Assembly: GCF_029143285.1 (NCBI RefSeq)
Contig: NZ_JAPDSH010000004.1
Coordinates: 124,001-188,000, forward strand
Direction: 5' to 3'
Origin: Vagococcus proximus
Lineage (GTDB): Bacteria > Bacillota > Bacilli > Lactobacillales > Vagococcaceae
DNA: 64,000 nucleotides
The notes below the pieces were generated by a model. The model saw only the letters and a list, made by a program, of their open reading frames with translations, did not search any database and was not told where the DNA came from. A program made the translations under genes and the position numbers. Below, in pieces: positions 38,504-49,172 of the stretch (position 1 is the stretch's first letter; the number at the start of each line of letters is the position of its first letter).

Positions 38504-39454
38504 ATGAAACGATCAAAAATATGTAAAATGTTGAATATAAAATACCCTATTTTTCAAGGCGCAATGGCATGGGTTGCTAAGGCAGAACTCGCAAGTGCAG
38601 TATCTAATGCAGGTGGTCTAGGAATCATTGCATCTGGTCATGCTCCAGCCGAATTTGTCAAAAGCCAAATTGAACAAGCGAAAGCATTAACTGATAAGCC
38701 CTTTGGTGTCAATATCATGTTACTCTCTCCTCATGTTGATGAAGTAGTCGAAGTGGTGTGTCAGTCTGGGGTGAAAGTAGTAACAACAGGAGCTGGGTCA
38801 CCAGCTAAATACATGTCTCAATTTAAGGAAGCGAATATTACAGTTATTCCAGTAGTGGCTTCAGTTGCATTAGCGAGAAGAATGGAACGAGACGGAGCAG
38901 ATGCGGTAATTGTTGAAGGCATGGAGGCCGGTGGCCATATCGGGAAACTTACAACCTTAGCTCTAGTACCACAAGTAGTCGATGCGGTTTCGATTCCTGT
39001 TATTTCTGCAGGTGGTATAGGCGATGGAAGAGGTGTAGCAGCGGCCTTTATGTTAGGTGTCGATGCCGTTCAACTTGGAACAAGATTTTTAGTATCAAAA
39101 GAAACAGATATTCATTCAAATTATAAAGAAGCAGTGTTAAAAGCGCGTGATATTGATACAGCTATCACTGGATTATCAACGGGACATCCCGTTAGAGGAA
39201 TTAGAAATAAATTAACACGTCAGTATGATACGGCTGAGCGGGAAGAATTAAAGAAAGAGCAACCGGATTGGGATCGTTTAGAAGATCTAGGAAAAGGAGC
39301 TCTAAAAAGAGCCGTAGTTGATGGCGATACGGAAAACAGTTCGATGATGGCTGGACAAATCGCCGGTCTTGTAAACAAGAGAAATCAGACTTGCCAAGAA
39401 ATTGTTGACGAGTTGGTAGAAGAGTATTATGCCGCAATAAAACGGGCACAATAG
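38504..39454 (+). CDS. fabK: Enoyl-ACP reductase II (FMN)
   Basis: A 316-residue TIM-barrel flavoprotein that performs the last reduction of each elongation cycle. It carries YPIFQGAMAWVA, NAGGLGIIASG, EGMEAGGHIGK with the catalytic His, and VISAGGIGDG. FabK replaces FabI in many Lactobacillales and gives triclosan tolerance. Confidence 0.92.
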   Translation: MKRSKICKMLNIKYPIFQGAMAWVAKAELASAVSNAGGLGIIASGHAPAEFVKSQIEQAKALTDKPFGVNIMLLSPHVDEVVEVVCQSGVKVVTTGAGSPAKYMSQFKEANITVIPVVASVALARRMERDGADAVIVEGMEAGGHIGKLTTLALVPQVVDAVSIPVISAGGIGDGRGVAAAFMLGVDAVQLGTRFLVSKETDIHSNYKEAVLKARDIDTAITGLSTGHPVRGIRNKLTRQYDTAEREELKKEQPDWDRLEDLGKGALKRAVVDGDTENSSMMAGQIAGLVNKRNQTCQEIVDELVEEYYAAIKRAQ

Positions 39455-39470
39455 TTAAGGAGGGACAAAA

Positions 39471-40427
39471 TTGGCTATAGCATTTGTCTTTAGTGGTCAA
39501 GGCTCACAATATATTGGAATGGGAAAGGAACTCTATGATACTTTTCCAATAGTTAAATCAGTTGTAGATGAAGCATCACGTCTATTAAAAATCGATATGA
39601 CTAAGCTTTGTTTTGAAGAAAATAACAAATTAAACGAAACAGCGTATACGCAACCTGCAATTTTAACGATAAGTGTTGCGATTTCTAAGTTATTAATAGA
39701 AAAGTTTGAAATTAAACCAGACTACCTAGCTGGATTGAGTTTGGGAGAATACAGCGCACTAGTGGTAAACGGCTCGTTATCATTCGAAGAAGCACTTTGT
39801 CTTGTGAGGAAAAGAGGAACCTTTATGGAGGAGGCTTTTCCGAGCGGACAAGGGGGAATGTGTGCTGTTATGGGATTAGATAGCACTGAGATAGAGCGTA
39901 TCTGTGAAGAAATCACGAAAGAAAAAAGAGGGCTCGTTAGACCGGCTAATTATAATATGCCAAATCAAACTGTTATTTCAGGAGAGATAGAGGCATTAGA
40001 GTTAGCAAAAAAGCGTTTGACTCAAGCAGGAGCCAGAAAACTAATTCCTTTAAATGTTAGTGGTCCTTTCCACACAGAGTTGCTAGAACCTGCAGCTCAA
40101 TTATTAGAAAATGAATGTAACTTTTTAAATTTGAAAACTGGAAATTATCCTATCGTTGCCAATGTAACGGGGGAACTAATTTCTTTAGATAGTGATATAA
40201 AACAATTATTAGTGACACAAGTGAAATCACCTGTCTTGTGGCAAAAATCAGTAGAGACATTGTACGAAAAGGGTGTGACAACTTTTATAGAAGTAGGACC
40301 AGGTCGCAGTTTAAGTACTTTTATAAGAAAAATAGTAAAACAGGCGACTACCTTCAACGTAGAGGATTTAAAATCGTTAGAAAAAGTCAGGATAAACTTA
40401 ACGACAGAGGAGAAAAAGGATGTCTAA
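39471..40427 (+). CDS. fabD: Malonyl-CoA:ACP transacylase
   Basis: The 318-residue enzyme loads malonyl units on ACP. It has [17 protein letters not shown] at the N-terminus, the active Ser in [10 protein letters not shown], the Arg in VRKRG, and the His in SGPFHTELL. It starts with TTG at 39471 after GGAGGG and overlaps fabG by 8 bases. Confidence 0.92.
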   Translation: MAIAFVFSGQGSQYIGMGKELYDTFPIVKSVVDEASRLLKIDMTKLCFEENNKLNETAYTQPAILTISVAISKLLIEKFEIKPDYLAGLSLGEYSALVVNGSLSFEEALCLVRKRGTFMEEAFPSGQGGMCAVMGLDSTEIERICEEITKEKRGLVRPANYNMPNQTVISGEIEALELAKKRLTQAGARKLIPLNVSGPFHTELLEPAAQLLENECNFLNLKTGNYPIVANVTGELISLDSDIKQLLVTQVKSPVLWQKSVETLYEKGVTTFIEVGPGRSLSTFIRKIVKQATTFNVEDLKSLEKVRINLTTEEKKDV

Positions 40428-41145
40428 AAATAAAGTTGTGATTGTTACGGGAAGCACGCGCGGTATTGGAAAAGCATTAGCTGAAGCATTTTTAAAAGAA
40501 GGGCATTCCGTTGTAATCAATGGCCGTGGTAAGGAAGCTCCAGAATGGCTAGCAGATTATCAAGAAACCAGTTATTACATCTCTGGTAATGTTTCAAAGC
40601 TAGAAGAAGCAATGAGCGTAATCAACAAAACAGTTGAGCATTTTGGACGATTAGATGTCTTAATAAATAATGCAGGAATCACGCGTGACACGTTGTTAAT
40701 GCGTATGACAGAAGAAGATTTTGAGGAGGTGTTGTCGATAAATTTAACAGGTACATTTAATACCATTAAAGCAAGCAACAAAATTTTCTTAAAACAAAGA
40801 AATGGTCATATTATAAATATCGCAAGTGTTGTGGGTCAACTTGGTAATGCAGGTCAAGCAAATTATGCGGCAAGCAAGGCTGGTGTTATTGGTTTAACAA
40901 AATCAGTTGCTAGAGAATTAGCCAGCCGCAATATTTATTGTAATGCGATCGCACCAGGTTTTATTTCGACGGAAATGACCGACGTTTTAACTCAAGACCA
41001 ACAAGAACATGCAAAAACTCAGATCCCATTAAAAACCTTTGGGACGGTAGAAGATGTAGCACAAGCCGCTTTATATTTAGCTAACCAAACATACGTAACA
41101 GGACAAGTCTTAAACGTTGATGGTGGTATGGTAATGAACGGCTAA
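40420..41145 (+). CDS. fabG: 3-oxoacyl-ACP reductase
   Basis: A 241-residue short-chain dehydrogenase: cofactor motif [14 protein letters not shown], catalytic Ser and YAASKAG with Tyr and Lys, and a C-terminal GGMVMNG. NADPH-dependent reduction of 3-ketoacyl-ACP is the expected role. The start overlaps fabD. Confidence 0.92.
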   Translation: MSKNKVVIVTGSTRGIGKALAEAFLKEGHSVVINGRGKEAPEWLADYQETSYYISGNVSKLEEAMSVINKTVEHFGRLDVLINNAGITRDTLLMRMTEEDFEEVLSINLTGTFNTIKASNKIFLKQRNGHIINIASVVGQLGNAGQANYAASKAGVIGLTKSVARELASRNIYCNAIAPGFISTEMTDVLTQDQQEHAKTQIPLKTFGTVEDVAQAALYLANQTYVTGQVLNVDGGMVMNG

Positions 41146-41189
41146 CTAACCAGTTCGGTAAGAAAATTGGAATAAGGAGAAAATAAGTC

Positions 41190-42428
41190 ATGAGAAGAGT
41201 AGTTGTAACTGGGTTAGGAGCGATTACCCCTTTAGGAAATACAGTAGAAGAATTTTGGAATAATGTAAAACAAGGAAAGTTAGGAATAGGTCCTATCACA
41301 CGATTTGATGCAAGTGAAACAGGGATTTCAGTAGCAGCAGAAGTTAAAGATTTCGACCCCATTCAATACATGGAAAAAAAAGCAACCAAACGAATGGATC
41401 TTTTTTCAATCTATGGTGTTTCAGCTGCCCTACAAGCAATGCAAGACAGTAACTTGACAGTAGAGGCTATTGACCCGGAGCGATTAGGCGTTATTGCAAG
41501 TTCGGGTATTGGTGGTATGACCACAATTCAAGAACAAGTTATTAAGATGTCTACTAAAGGACCACAACGTGTAGCACCGTTATTTGTTCCGATGGCGATA
41601 GGGAATATGGTTGCTGGAAATATCTCTTATTATATTGGTGCAAAAGGAATTTCTACTTCAATTGTTACGGCGTGTGCATCTGGTACTAATGCAATCGGCG
41701 AAGCTTATCGAACAATCAAACACGGGTATGCAGATGCTATAGTAGCTGGTGGAGCTGAAGCGACGATTTGTGAAATTGGGATATCTGGTTTTGGTGCATT
41801 AACAGCATTAACAAAAGAAACAGACCCTACAAGAGCCTCTATCCCCTTTGATAAAGATCGTTCAGGTTTTGTTATGGGAGAAGGGGCAGGGATGCTTGTT
41901 CTAGAAGAATTAGAGCACGCCTTAGCTCGTAACGCTAAGATTTATGGAGAAGTAGTTGGCTATGGCGCGACAAGTGATGCTTATCATATGACTAGTCCAA
42001 ATCCAGATGGTTCAGGAGCAGGTCGCGCCATGCAACAAGCTATGGAGGAAGCAAAGATAACAGCAACTGATTTAGATTACATCAATGCACATGGAACAAG
42101 CACGCCTAATAATGATTCAGCAGAAACAACGGCTATTAAATTTGCTCTTGGAAAAGAGGCCTCAAATGTAGCTATTTCAAGTACGAAAAGCATGATTGGT
42201 CATTTATTAGGTGCAGCAGGAGCAGTTGAGGGCATCGTATGTCTTAAATCCCTTACAGATCAATTTGTGCCCCCAACGTTAGGCTTGAAACATAATGATC
42301 CTTTGTGTGACTTGGATTACATACCGAATGAAGGCAGAGAGCAGACCTTAACTTACGCAATGAGTAACTCACTAGGCTTTGGTGGTCATAATGCAGTTTG
42401 TCTCTTCAAAAAGTGGGAGGGTCAGTAA
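41190..42428 (+). CDS. fabF: Beta-ketoacyl-ACP synthase II
   Basis: A 412-residue elongating condensing enzyme. It has the catalytic Cys in VTACASGTNAIGE, the first His in NAHGTSTPNND, and the second in KSMIGHLLGAAG. It abuts accB with no gap. Confidence 0.93.
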   Translation: MRRVVVTGLGAITPLGNTVEEFWNNVKQGKLGIGPITRFDASETGISVAAEVKDFDPIQYMEKKATKRMDLFSIYGVSAALQAMQDSNLTVEAIDPERLGVIASSGIGGMTTIQEQVIKMSTKGPQRVAPLFVPMAIGNMVAGNISYYIGAKGISTSIVTACASGTNAIGEAYRTIKHGYADAIVAGGAEATICEIGISGFGALTALTKETDPTRASIPFDKDRSGFVMGEGAGMLVLEELEHALARNAKIYGEVVGYGATSDAYHMTSPNPDGSGAGRAMQQAMEEAKITATDLDYINAHGTSTPNNDSAETTAIKFALGKEASNVAISSTKSMIGHLLGAAGAVEGIVCLKSLTDQFVPPTLGLKHNDPLCDLDYIPNEGREQTLTYAMSNSLGFGGHNAVCLFKKWEGQ

Positions 42429-42896
42429 GTGAAACATAACGAATTGAAAGACTTAATAACATCTATTGATCATAGTTCTATTAGAGAATTTAATTTTGAA
42501 ACAAACGATTATAAACTCTACATTAATAAAAATGAAATGACTACCTTATCAAAACCTGAAACAACAGTTGTAAGTGAGGTGGCTCCTAGCGCTGTAGCAA
42601 AAGAAAATCAAGACGAGGTAGCGCCACTAGAAGATAAAGTTGTGCCACAGGCTGACGGTGAATATATTACCTCACCGTTAGTTGGGATCGCCTATAGTAG
42701 TAGTGATCCTACGAGTCAGCCGTTTAAAAAAGTAGGCGATACGGTTGAGATAGGTGAAACAGTTTGTATTGTCGAATCAATGAAGATAATGAACGATATT
42801 CCAAGTCCTTTATCGGGGACTGTATCTAAAGTGTTATTCAGTAATGAAGAGGTTGTAGAGTTCGGTCAACCTTTGTTTGAAATTCAAAGCAATTAA
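42429..42896 (+). CDS. accB: Biotin carboxyl carrier protein of acetyl-CoA carboxylase
   Basis: A 155-residue protein with an N-terminal region, an Ala/Pro/Val/Glu linker (about 45-75) and a biotinyl domain. The biotinylated Lys is in VESMKIMND, where many relatives have EAMKM. It starts with GTG directly after the fabF stop. The substrate of AccC and of the ligase encoded later in the operon. Confidence 0.9.
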   Translation: MKHNELKDLITSIDHSSIREFNFETNDYKLYINKNEMTTLSKPETTVVSEVAPSAVAKENQDEVAPLEDKVVPQADGEYITSPLVGIAYSSSDPTSQPFKKVGDTVEIGETVCIVESMKIMNDIPSPLSGTVSKVLFSNEEVVEFGQPLFEIQSN

Positions 42897-42925
42897 CTTA
42901 ATAAATCTAATCGGAGGATATTAAT

Positions 42926-43357
42926 ATGCAATTAAATGTACAAGAAATTATGGAAATCATCCCAAATCGTTACCCTATTATGATGGTTGATAGAGTTTTA
43001 GAATTAGAACCAGGTAAGCGTGTGGTTGCTATTAAAAATGTAACCTACAATGAACATTTCTTCCCAGGTCATTTTCCAGGAGAACCTGTTATGCCAGGTG
43101 TGCTTATACTAGAAGCACTAGCTCAAACAGGGTCAATTCCATTACTAAAAAGTCCAGAATTTGAAGGTCAAACAGGTTATTTAGGTGGGATTGATAAAGT
43201 TAAATTCCGTCAAAAAGTTGTACCTGGAGATGTGTTAAAGATGGAAATGACAATTATTAAACAAAAAGGAAATATTGGTGTCGGTCAAGCGGTTGCTTAT
43301 GTTGAAGATAAGAAAGTGTGTGAAGCTTTAATGACCTTTATTATTGGGGCGAAATAA
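42926..43357 (+). CDS. fabZ: 3-hydroxyacyl-ACP dehydratase
   Basis: A 143-residue hot-dog-fold enzyme with the catalytic His in FFPGHFPGEPVMPGVL and the Glu in ILEALAQTG. It overlaps accC by one base. Isomerase activity like that of the enterococcal FabN cannot be judged from the motifs. Confidence 0.9.
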   Translation: MQLNVQEIMEIIPNRYPIMMVDRVLELEPGKRVVAIKNVTYNEHFFPGHFPGEPVMPGVLILEALAQTGSIPLLKSPEFEGQTGYLGGIDKVKFRQKVVPGDVLKMEMTIIKQKGNIGVGQAVAYVEDKKVCEALMTFIIGAK

Positions 43358-44715
43358 TGTTTAACAAAGTACTTATTGCTAATAGAGGAGAAATAGCCGT
43401 TAGAATTATCAGGGCTTGCCAAGAGATGGGGATTGCAACCGTAGCGGTTTACTCTGAAGTAGATCGCTATGCGCTACATGTCGAATTAGCAGATGAGGCA
43501 GTCTGTATTGGCCCTGCTCACGCTAGTGATTCTTATTTAAATCAACAGCAGCTTTTAAGTGCAGCTGTTTTAACTGGTGCAGAAGCGATTCACCCTGGCT
43601 TTGGTTTTTTATCAGAAAACAGTACGTTTGCCGCTATGTGTCAAGACTGTCAGATTGCATTTATTGGTCCTAAGCATGAGACTATCGAATTGATGGGGAA
43701 TAAAATCAACGCTAGAAAGACAATGATAGATGCAGGTGTTCCAGTGATTCCAGGTAGTGATGGTAAAATTGCTACGCTAGCTGAAGCGAAACAAATTGCT
43801 GAAACTATTGGTTATCCTTTAATGATAAAGGCTGCTGCAGGTGGCGGTGGAAAAGGTATTAGAAAAGTATTAAATCAAGAAGAGTTAACAAGCCAATTTC
43901 AAAGCGCTCAGCAAGAAGCTTTGTCAGCATTTGGGAATGATGATATGTACATCGAAAAAATAATTTACCCAGCCAGACATATTGAAGTCCAAATTTTAGG
44001 GGATCAGTGCGGGACTATTATTCATTTAGGAGAACGCGATTGCTCTCTACAACGTCATAATCAAAAAGTATTAGAAACAGCACCAGCTATAGATTTACCT
44101 GAGGAAGCACGAACAGATATTTGTCAGTCGGCTGTTATGGCAGCTAACGCTGTGCATTATGAGAATGCTGGAACAATAGAATTTTTAGTAGACGAACATG
44201 ACAATTTTTATTTTATGGAAATGAATACTAGGATTCAAGTGGAGCATCCTGTTACGGAAATGATTACAGGAGTCGATATTGTAAAAAAACAAATTGAGAT
44301 TGCTTATGGCATGCCTTTAATGCTTAGTCAATCTGATATATTAGTTGAAGGATTTAGTGTTGAATGCCGCATCAATGCTGAAGACCCTAGCTTTAATTTT
44401 GCACCTGTGCCAGGACGTCTTACTCATCTTCATTTACCAAGTGGTGGCATGGGGCTTAGAGTAGAAAGTGCGATGTATTCAGGATGTGATATTTCACCTT
44501 ATTATGATTCTATGGTTGCGAAAATCATTACGCATGGCAAGACCAAACTAGAGGCTTTCTCTAAGATGCAACGAGCTTTATCAGAACTGAGAGTAGAAGA
44601 AATTGTCACAAATAAACAATTTCAACTTGATCTAATTGCCAATCAGAGTGTTTTGGATGGCCATTATGATACAAGCTTCTTAGAAGAAAAATTTTTACCT
44701 CAATGGTTTGATTAG
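43357..44715 (+). CDS. accC: Biotin carboxylase subunit of acetyl-CoA carboxylase
   Basis: A 452-residue ATP-grasp enzyme: NRGEIAVRIIRAC at the N-terminus, glycine loop KAAAGGGGKGIR, FMEMNTRIQVEHPVTE in the catalytic part. It carboxylates biotin on AccB. Confidence 0.94.
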   Translation: MFNKVLIANRGEIAVRIIRACQEMGIATVAVYSEVDRYALHVELADEAVCIGPAHASDSYLNQQQLLSAAVLTGAEAIHPGFGFLSENSTFAAMCQDCQIAFIGPKHETIELMGNKINARKTMIDAGVPVIPGSDGKIATLAEAKQIAETIGYPLMIKAAAGGGGKGIRKVLNQEELTSQFQSAQQEALSAFGNDDMYIEKIIYPARHIEVQILGDQCGTIIHLGERDCSLQRHNQKVLETAPAIDLPEEARTDICQSAVMAANAVHYENAGTIEFLVDEHDNFYFMEMNTRIQVEHPVTEMITGVDIVKKQIEIAYGMPLMLSQSDILVEGFSVECRINAEDPSFNFAPVPGRLTHLHLPSGGMGLRVESAMYSGCDISPYYDSMVAKIITHGKTKLEAFSKMQRALSELRVEEIVTNKQFQLDLIANQSVLDGHYDTSFLEEKFLPQWFD

Positions 44716-44741
44716 TTAACAGTTAGGAGGTGTAACTGCCT

Positions 44742-45617
44742 ATGGGATTATTTAAAAAAAAGAGACAGTACATACCGATTGCCTCGAAACAACCATTGGA
44801 TACACACATACCAAAACCGAGTGTGCCTAATGATATGTGGGTTCAGTGTGAGTCATGTAGAAAAGCAATTTATGTTAAAAGTATAACGGCTCATCATTTA
44901 TGTCCGCACTGTGATTTCGCCTTTAAATTAGGAGCAAAAGATCGACTAAACCTAATTTGTGATGTGGGGACATTTAAAGAATTAGACAGTACGATTATGG
45001 GGCAGGATAAACTAAACTTTCCAGGCTATCAAGAAAAAATCTGTGGGGAACAAGTCAAAAGTGGCTTAACCGAAGCAGTTGTGACAGGGAAAGCAAAGAT
45101 TAATGCTCACCCCGTTATGATTGCTGTTATGGATAGTCATTTTATGATGGGAAGTATGGGTCAAGCCGTTGGCGAGAAGATTACGCGTTTATTTGAATAT
45201 GCCACGGAAAAGCGCTTGCCTGTTGTTATTTTTACTGCATCAGGTGGTGCCCGTATGCAAGAAGGTATTATCTCGCTTATGCAAATGGCTAAAATTACAA
45301 ATGCCGTTAAGAGACATAGTAATCAAGGATTATTTTATTTAACAGTCTTAACAGACCCGACAATGGGCGGTGTGACCGCTAGTTTTGCAATGGATGGTGA
45401 TATTATTTTAGCAGAACCTAATGCTCGTATTGGTTTTGCAGGTGCACGCGTAATTGAACAAACAATTCAACAAAAGCTGCCAGATGATTTCCAACGTGCT
45501 GAATTTTTATTAGATCACGGTTTTATTGATAAAATTGTACCACGAAAAGAATTGAAGGATACGATAGGTGTATTTCTGCAATTTCATTGCCAGGGTGAGG
45601 AGGGTATTGATGGTTAA
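44742..45617 (+). CDS. accD: Acetyl-CoA carboxylase carboxyltransferase beta
   Basis: A 291-residue subunit with an N-terminal zinc ribbon (CESCRKAIY ... CPHCDFAF) and a crotonase-like core ([23 protein letters not shown]). It pairs with AccA, whose gene starts 8 bases before its stop. Confidence 0.93.
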   Translation: MGLFKKKRQYIPIASKQPLDTHIPKPSVPNDMWVQCESCRKAIYVKSITAHHLCPHCDFAFKLGAKDRLNLICDVGTFKELDSTIMGQDKLNFPGYQEKICGEQVKSGLTEAVVTGKAKINAHPVMIAVMDSHFMMGSMGQAVGEKITRLFEYATEKRLPVVIFTASGGARMQEGIISLMQMAKITNAVKRHSNQGLFYLTVLTDPTMGGVTASFAMDGDIILAEPNARIGFAGARVIEQTIQQKLPDDFQRAEFLLDHGFIDKIVPRKELKDTIGVFLQFHCQGEEGIDG

Positions 45618-46398
45618 AAAAAGTCCTAATGAAATCGTGATGATCGCAAGACAACTCTCTCGCTTAAGTCCACTCGATTACATCGATACTATTTTCGATG
45701 ATTTTATTGAATGTCATGGAGATCGGTTCTTTGGTGATGATCAAGCTTTAATTGGTGGATTAGCCTATCTTAATAAACAACCTGTAACGATTTTAGCGAT
45801 TCAAAAGGGCCGTGATTTACAGGAAAATATGAAGCGTAATTTTGGTTCACCACATCCTGAGGGTTATCAAAAAGCGTATCGTTTGATGAAACAAGCAGAA
45901 AAATTTAATAGACCGGTGATAACCTTTATTAATACGCCAGGAGCTTTTTGTGGCATTGAAGCAGAAGAGAGAGGGGCCGGTGCTGCTATAGCGAAGTGTT
46001 TAATGGCATTAAGTGACTTAACTGTTCCTACTATTGCTATTTTCACTGGTGAAGGAGGAAGTGGTGGGGCGCTAGCTCTTGCTTTAACAGATCGAATTAT
46101 CATGCTAGAGCATAGTATCTACTCCATTTTATCTCCAGAAGGTTTTGCTTCTATTTTATGGAAAGACGCAAGTCGTACAAAAGAAGCGGCAGATTTAATG
46201 AAATTAACAGCTGGTGAATTAAAAGAATTAGGTGTTGTAGACAAGGTTGTGTTAGAAACGAACAAGGACATACCATTAGCTTCAAATTATATTATGGCTA
46301 ACTTGAAAAGAACAGTTGTTAAGGAATTAAGCGTCCTACAAACTTTATCTTTGGAAGACTTACATGAGCAGCGCTATGCTAAATATCGTAAATTTTAA
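45610..46398 (+). CDS. accA: Acetyl-CoA carboxylase carboxyltransferase alpha
   Basis: A 262-residue subunit with [26 protein letters not shown] and [16 protein letters not shown] at 45610 overlaps the end of accD; the GAGG before it lies inside accD. It completes the carboxylase. Confidence 0.93.
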   Translation: MVKKSPNEIVMIARQLSRLSPLDYIDTIFDDFIECHGDRFFGDDQALIGGLAYLNKQPVTILAIQKGRDLQENMKRNFGSPHPEGYQKAYRLMKQAEKFNRPVITFINTPGAFCGIEAEERGAGAAIAKCLMALSDLTVPTIAIFTGEGGSGGALALALTDRIIMLEHSIYSILSPEGFASILWKDASRTKEAADLMKLTAGELKELGVVDKVVLETNKDIPLASNYIMANLKRTVVKELSVLQTLSLEDLHEQRYAKYRKF

Positions 46399-46419
46399 TT
46401 AGGGATGTGACATAAAAAG

Positions 46420-47211
46420 ATGATTAAAAACGTAATGATTGAAGATGAGTTGTTTTATTTTGAACATCTTAGTGAGGTGACATCTACTAATACCGTAGCA
46501 AAACAATATAAAATTAGAGATACCTCTAAAAACTGGTTGATTGTATCTGACTGTCAAACAGCAGGTTATGGTAGGTTTGGTCGACATTTTTATTCGCCCA
46601 AAGAATCTGGAATTTATTTTACCTTTACGTTGCCTTCGAGGTTTAATATAACCGAAAATGATTGTTTGACCTTTTTAGCAGCTCTTGCAATAGCAACGGA
46701 AATAGAAGAAAGAACCTCTAAGTCACCTGCAATAAAGTGGGTGAATGATATTTATTTACACGGTAAGAAAGTAGCTGGTATTTTAGCAGAGAGCACTTTT
46801 TTTCCAGTAGGAAACCAGAATTTAATGGTTGGCATTGGTATTAATATAAGTCGTAGTGAAACAGAAAAAGAACCGCACGACCTACACAATAAAAGAGGCT
46901 TTGTGTATGAAGAAACGAAAGAGTTAACAGTAGAAGATAAAAAAGAATGGGCTGTTTCGATTGTAAGGCGGATACTAGCGATGGTTGAAGATAAAAAGAC
47001 ATCAGATTATCTAAAAACGTATCAATCTAAATGCTTAACTTTGAATAAAAAAATCTCTTGGAAAAAAAATGGAGAAACAATGGTAGGAAGAGCACAAAAA
47101 TTGACGGCGTATGGTCAGTTAGTTGTGAGCATGGAAAATAATAGAGTTGAAATCCTTAATCACGGGGATACAAGTATTTTAGCATGTGAAAAAGAGGAAG
47201 TATTGCGATGA
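46420..47211 (+). CDS. birA: Biotin-protein ligase without DNA-binding domain
   Basis: The 263-residue protein carries STNTVAKQ, the adenylate loop (CQTAGYGRFGRHFYSP, the GRGRxGR-type motif) and KWVNDIYLHGKKVAGIL. It starts directly with the catalytic domain and lacks the N-terminal winged helix of regulatory BirA, so it is class I and cannot repress by itself. It biotinylates AccB and overlaps bioY by 4 bases. Confidence 0.85.
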   Translation: MIKNVMIEDELFYFEHLSEVTSTNTVAKQYKIRDTSKNWLIVSDCQTAGYGRFGRHFYSPKESGIYFTFTLPSRFNITENDCLTFLAALAIATEIEERTSKSPAIKWVNDIYLHGKKVAGILAESTFFPVGNQNLMVGIGINISRSETEKEPHDLHNKRGFVYEETKELTVEDKKEWAVSIVRRILAMVEDKKTSDYLKTYQSKCLTLNKKISWKKNGETMVGRAQKLTAYGQLVVSMENNRVEILNHGDTSILACEKEEVLR

Positions 47212-47708
47212 TAAGACAATTGCCTAAAGTTGCTTTATTAGGTGCACTATCTTTTGTGAGTGGGTATTTATCATTATCAATGGGACCTGTTCCACTAACA
47301 CTTCAAACACTAATTGTGCTTTTATCAGGAATAATCCTATCTCCTAGAGAAGCTGCATGGTCGCAGGTGATACATATCCTGTTGAAGTTTTTAACAATGG
47401 GAGTTGGTATAGTTATCTTGCCCAGTTTTGGTTTTCTTTTGAGCTTCCCACTAATAGCAAGTCTACTTTCTTGGTATTACCGTAGACACCGTGAGCAATC
47501 GAAAGCTTTAGTCAGCGGTATAATTGCTGTAAGTTTGTTATCTTACGTTATAGGCCTAAGCTATATGTGGCTTATATTGGTTAAAATACAAGGGCAAACC
47601 TTTACAATAGGTCAACTAATACAAATGGGTATGCTAGTATTTATTCCAGGTGATGTAGTCAAAGGGATAGTAGCTTATCGTATTACTAAAAGAATTAAGA
47701 TTAAATAA
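47208..47708 (+). CDS. bioY: Biotin transporter S component
   Basis: A 166-residue membrane protein of the BioY family with five or six helices and the segment MGPVPLTLQTL. It feeds biotin to the ligase encoded before it, probably using a general ECF module encoded elsewhere. The end of the FASII operon; a terminator follows. Confidence 0.88.
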   Translation: MIRQLPKVALLGALSFVSGYLSLSMGPVPLTLQTLIVLLSGIILSPREAAWSQVIHILLKFLTMGVGIVILPSFGFLLSFPLIASLLSWYYRRHREQSKALVSGIIAVSLLSYVIGLSYMWLILVKIQGQTFTIGQLIQMGMLVFIPGDVVKGIVAYRITKRIKIK

Positions 47709-47711
47709 TTA

Positions 47712-47741
47712 AAAAACTACTCAATTCGGGTAGTTTTTTTT
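47712..47741 (+). terminator. Rho-independent terminator of the fab/acc operon
   Basis: CTACTC (47717-47722) pairs with GGGTAG (47728-47733) with flanking A and T runs. Confidence 0.82.
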
Positions 47742-47812
47742 AGGTTTAAATTTGCGAACAAAAAGGATAAACGTTAAACTAGAGTGACTAATAATAAAAA
47801 GAGGTGTTTAGT

Positions 47813-49003
47813 ATGACCATCAAAAAATTTAATTCAGAACATGACCAACAACAATTTTTAAACTTAAATTCTTATGCATTCAATTATACAAGAACAGCAG
47901 AGCATGATAAGCGCTCATTAGACATGATGAAGCATTGTGATTTATGGGGAGCTTTTGATGAGGATCACCTAACAAGTCAGATTATGGTTTTACCCTATAG
48001 AGCTAAAATTGGGACTCAAGACGTTAAAATGGCAGGAATAGGCAGTGTCGCAACTTATCCTGAAAACCGAGGGAATGGTGGAATCAGAGCTTTATTTAAA
48101 GACATCTTCAAAGAACTGGAAGAAAAAGAAGTTCCGCTCTCTTATCTAGCCCCTTTTAGCCAACCTTTTTATCGTAAATTTGGCTATGAAACAGTATTTG
48201 AAACAATATCAGGAACATTAACTCGAGAGACAGTAACCCAATTACCTTTTACAAGCGAAGGAAGCATAAAACGTGTCGATAAAAATGCCCCTGAGTGGCG
48301 AGACGTTTTGAAAAAACTATATAGCGAAACATTAGGAAAAGACTTTGGCGCCGTAGTACGTGATGATTGGTGGTGGGAAGCCAAACTGACTCGTAAAATA
48401 GATGAAGTAGCCATTGTTTTTGATAATTTGGAAGAACCAGTGGGCTATTTAATGTATAAAATGGAAGGCTCTCAATTTATCATTAAAGAACTAGCTTATA
48501 AAACAAAACAAGCACTCTATAAATTAAATGGCTTTATTTCGTCTCACAGTGGGACGTTTGAAACATTCCATTACACTGCAAGTTTGTTAGAAAAAATGAC
48601 CTTATTATTCCCAGAATGTCGCGTACTAGAACAAAAAATTGAGCAAGATATGATGGTTAAAATCGTGTTGTTTGATAAGTTCATGGCAGCCTATCCGTTT
48701 AATCCAACTGCTAATTTATCTGTCTCTTTAGCTATCGAGGATAATTCGAGCGACTATAACAATGGGACATGGCAATTAACCATTAAAAATGGAGAAGCTA
48801 GTTGCCAAAAGCTTTCCAATGATCTGTTAGAAACTGCTGATTTTTCTGGGCCTATTCAAAAATGGACGCAAGTATTTATGGGACACTCTAAGTTTAACAG
48901 TCACATTTTCTTAGAATACATAACCGTAAACTCAAAAGAAAAAGTCCAAGAACTAGGGGATTCAATACCAAACGTAACACCGTGCTTGTATGACTATTTC
49001 TAA
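47813..49003 (+). CDS. Eis-like GNAT N-acetyltransferase
   Basis: The 396-residue protein has an N-terminal GNAT domain with the acetyl-CoA loop VATYPENRGNGGIRALF, a second GNAT-like part, and a C-terminal SCP2-like domain, as in the Eis family. Terminal residues (CLYDYF) fit the C-terminal carboxylate used in Eis catalysis. It acetylates amines; drug substrates are possible but not shown. ATG at 47813 after AGAGGTG is preferred over GTG at 47804. Confidence 0.8.
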   Translation: MTIKKFNSEHDQQQFLNLNSYAFNYTRTAEHDKRSLDMMKHCDLWGAFDEDHLTSQIMVLPYRAKIGTQDVKMAGIGSVATYPENRGNGGIRALFKDIFKELEEKEVPLSYLAPFSQPFYRKFGYETVFETISGTLTRETVTQLPFTSEGSIKRVDKNAPEWRDVLKKLYSETLGKDFGAVVRDDWWWEAKLTRKIDEVAIVFDNLEEPVGYLMYKMEGSQFIIKELAYKTKQALYKLNGFISSHSGTFETFHYTASLLEKMTLLFPECRVLEQKIEQDMMVKIVLFDKFMAAYPFNPTANLSVSLAIEDNSSDYNNGTWQLTIKNGEASCQKLSNDLLETADFSGPIQKWTQVFMGHSKFNSHIFLEYITVNSKEKVQELGDSIPNVTPCLYDYF

Positions 49004-49172
49004 AACTAAAGTCCTCTAATGAGAACCTAAAATAACAAAGCAAATCATGTTCATTTACTAGTGTAGGGTATTTAATGTATGAATTTAAATTGATACTGTA
49101 AAAACGATTTCTTTTATTTTATAATTAGAGTAAAGTTATAAGTCTTAAGTGTATTGGAAAGGATTTTGTCTC

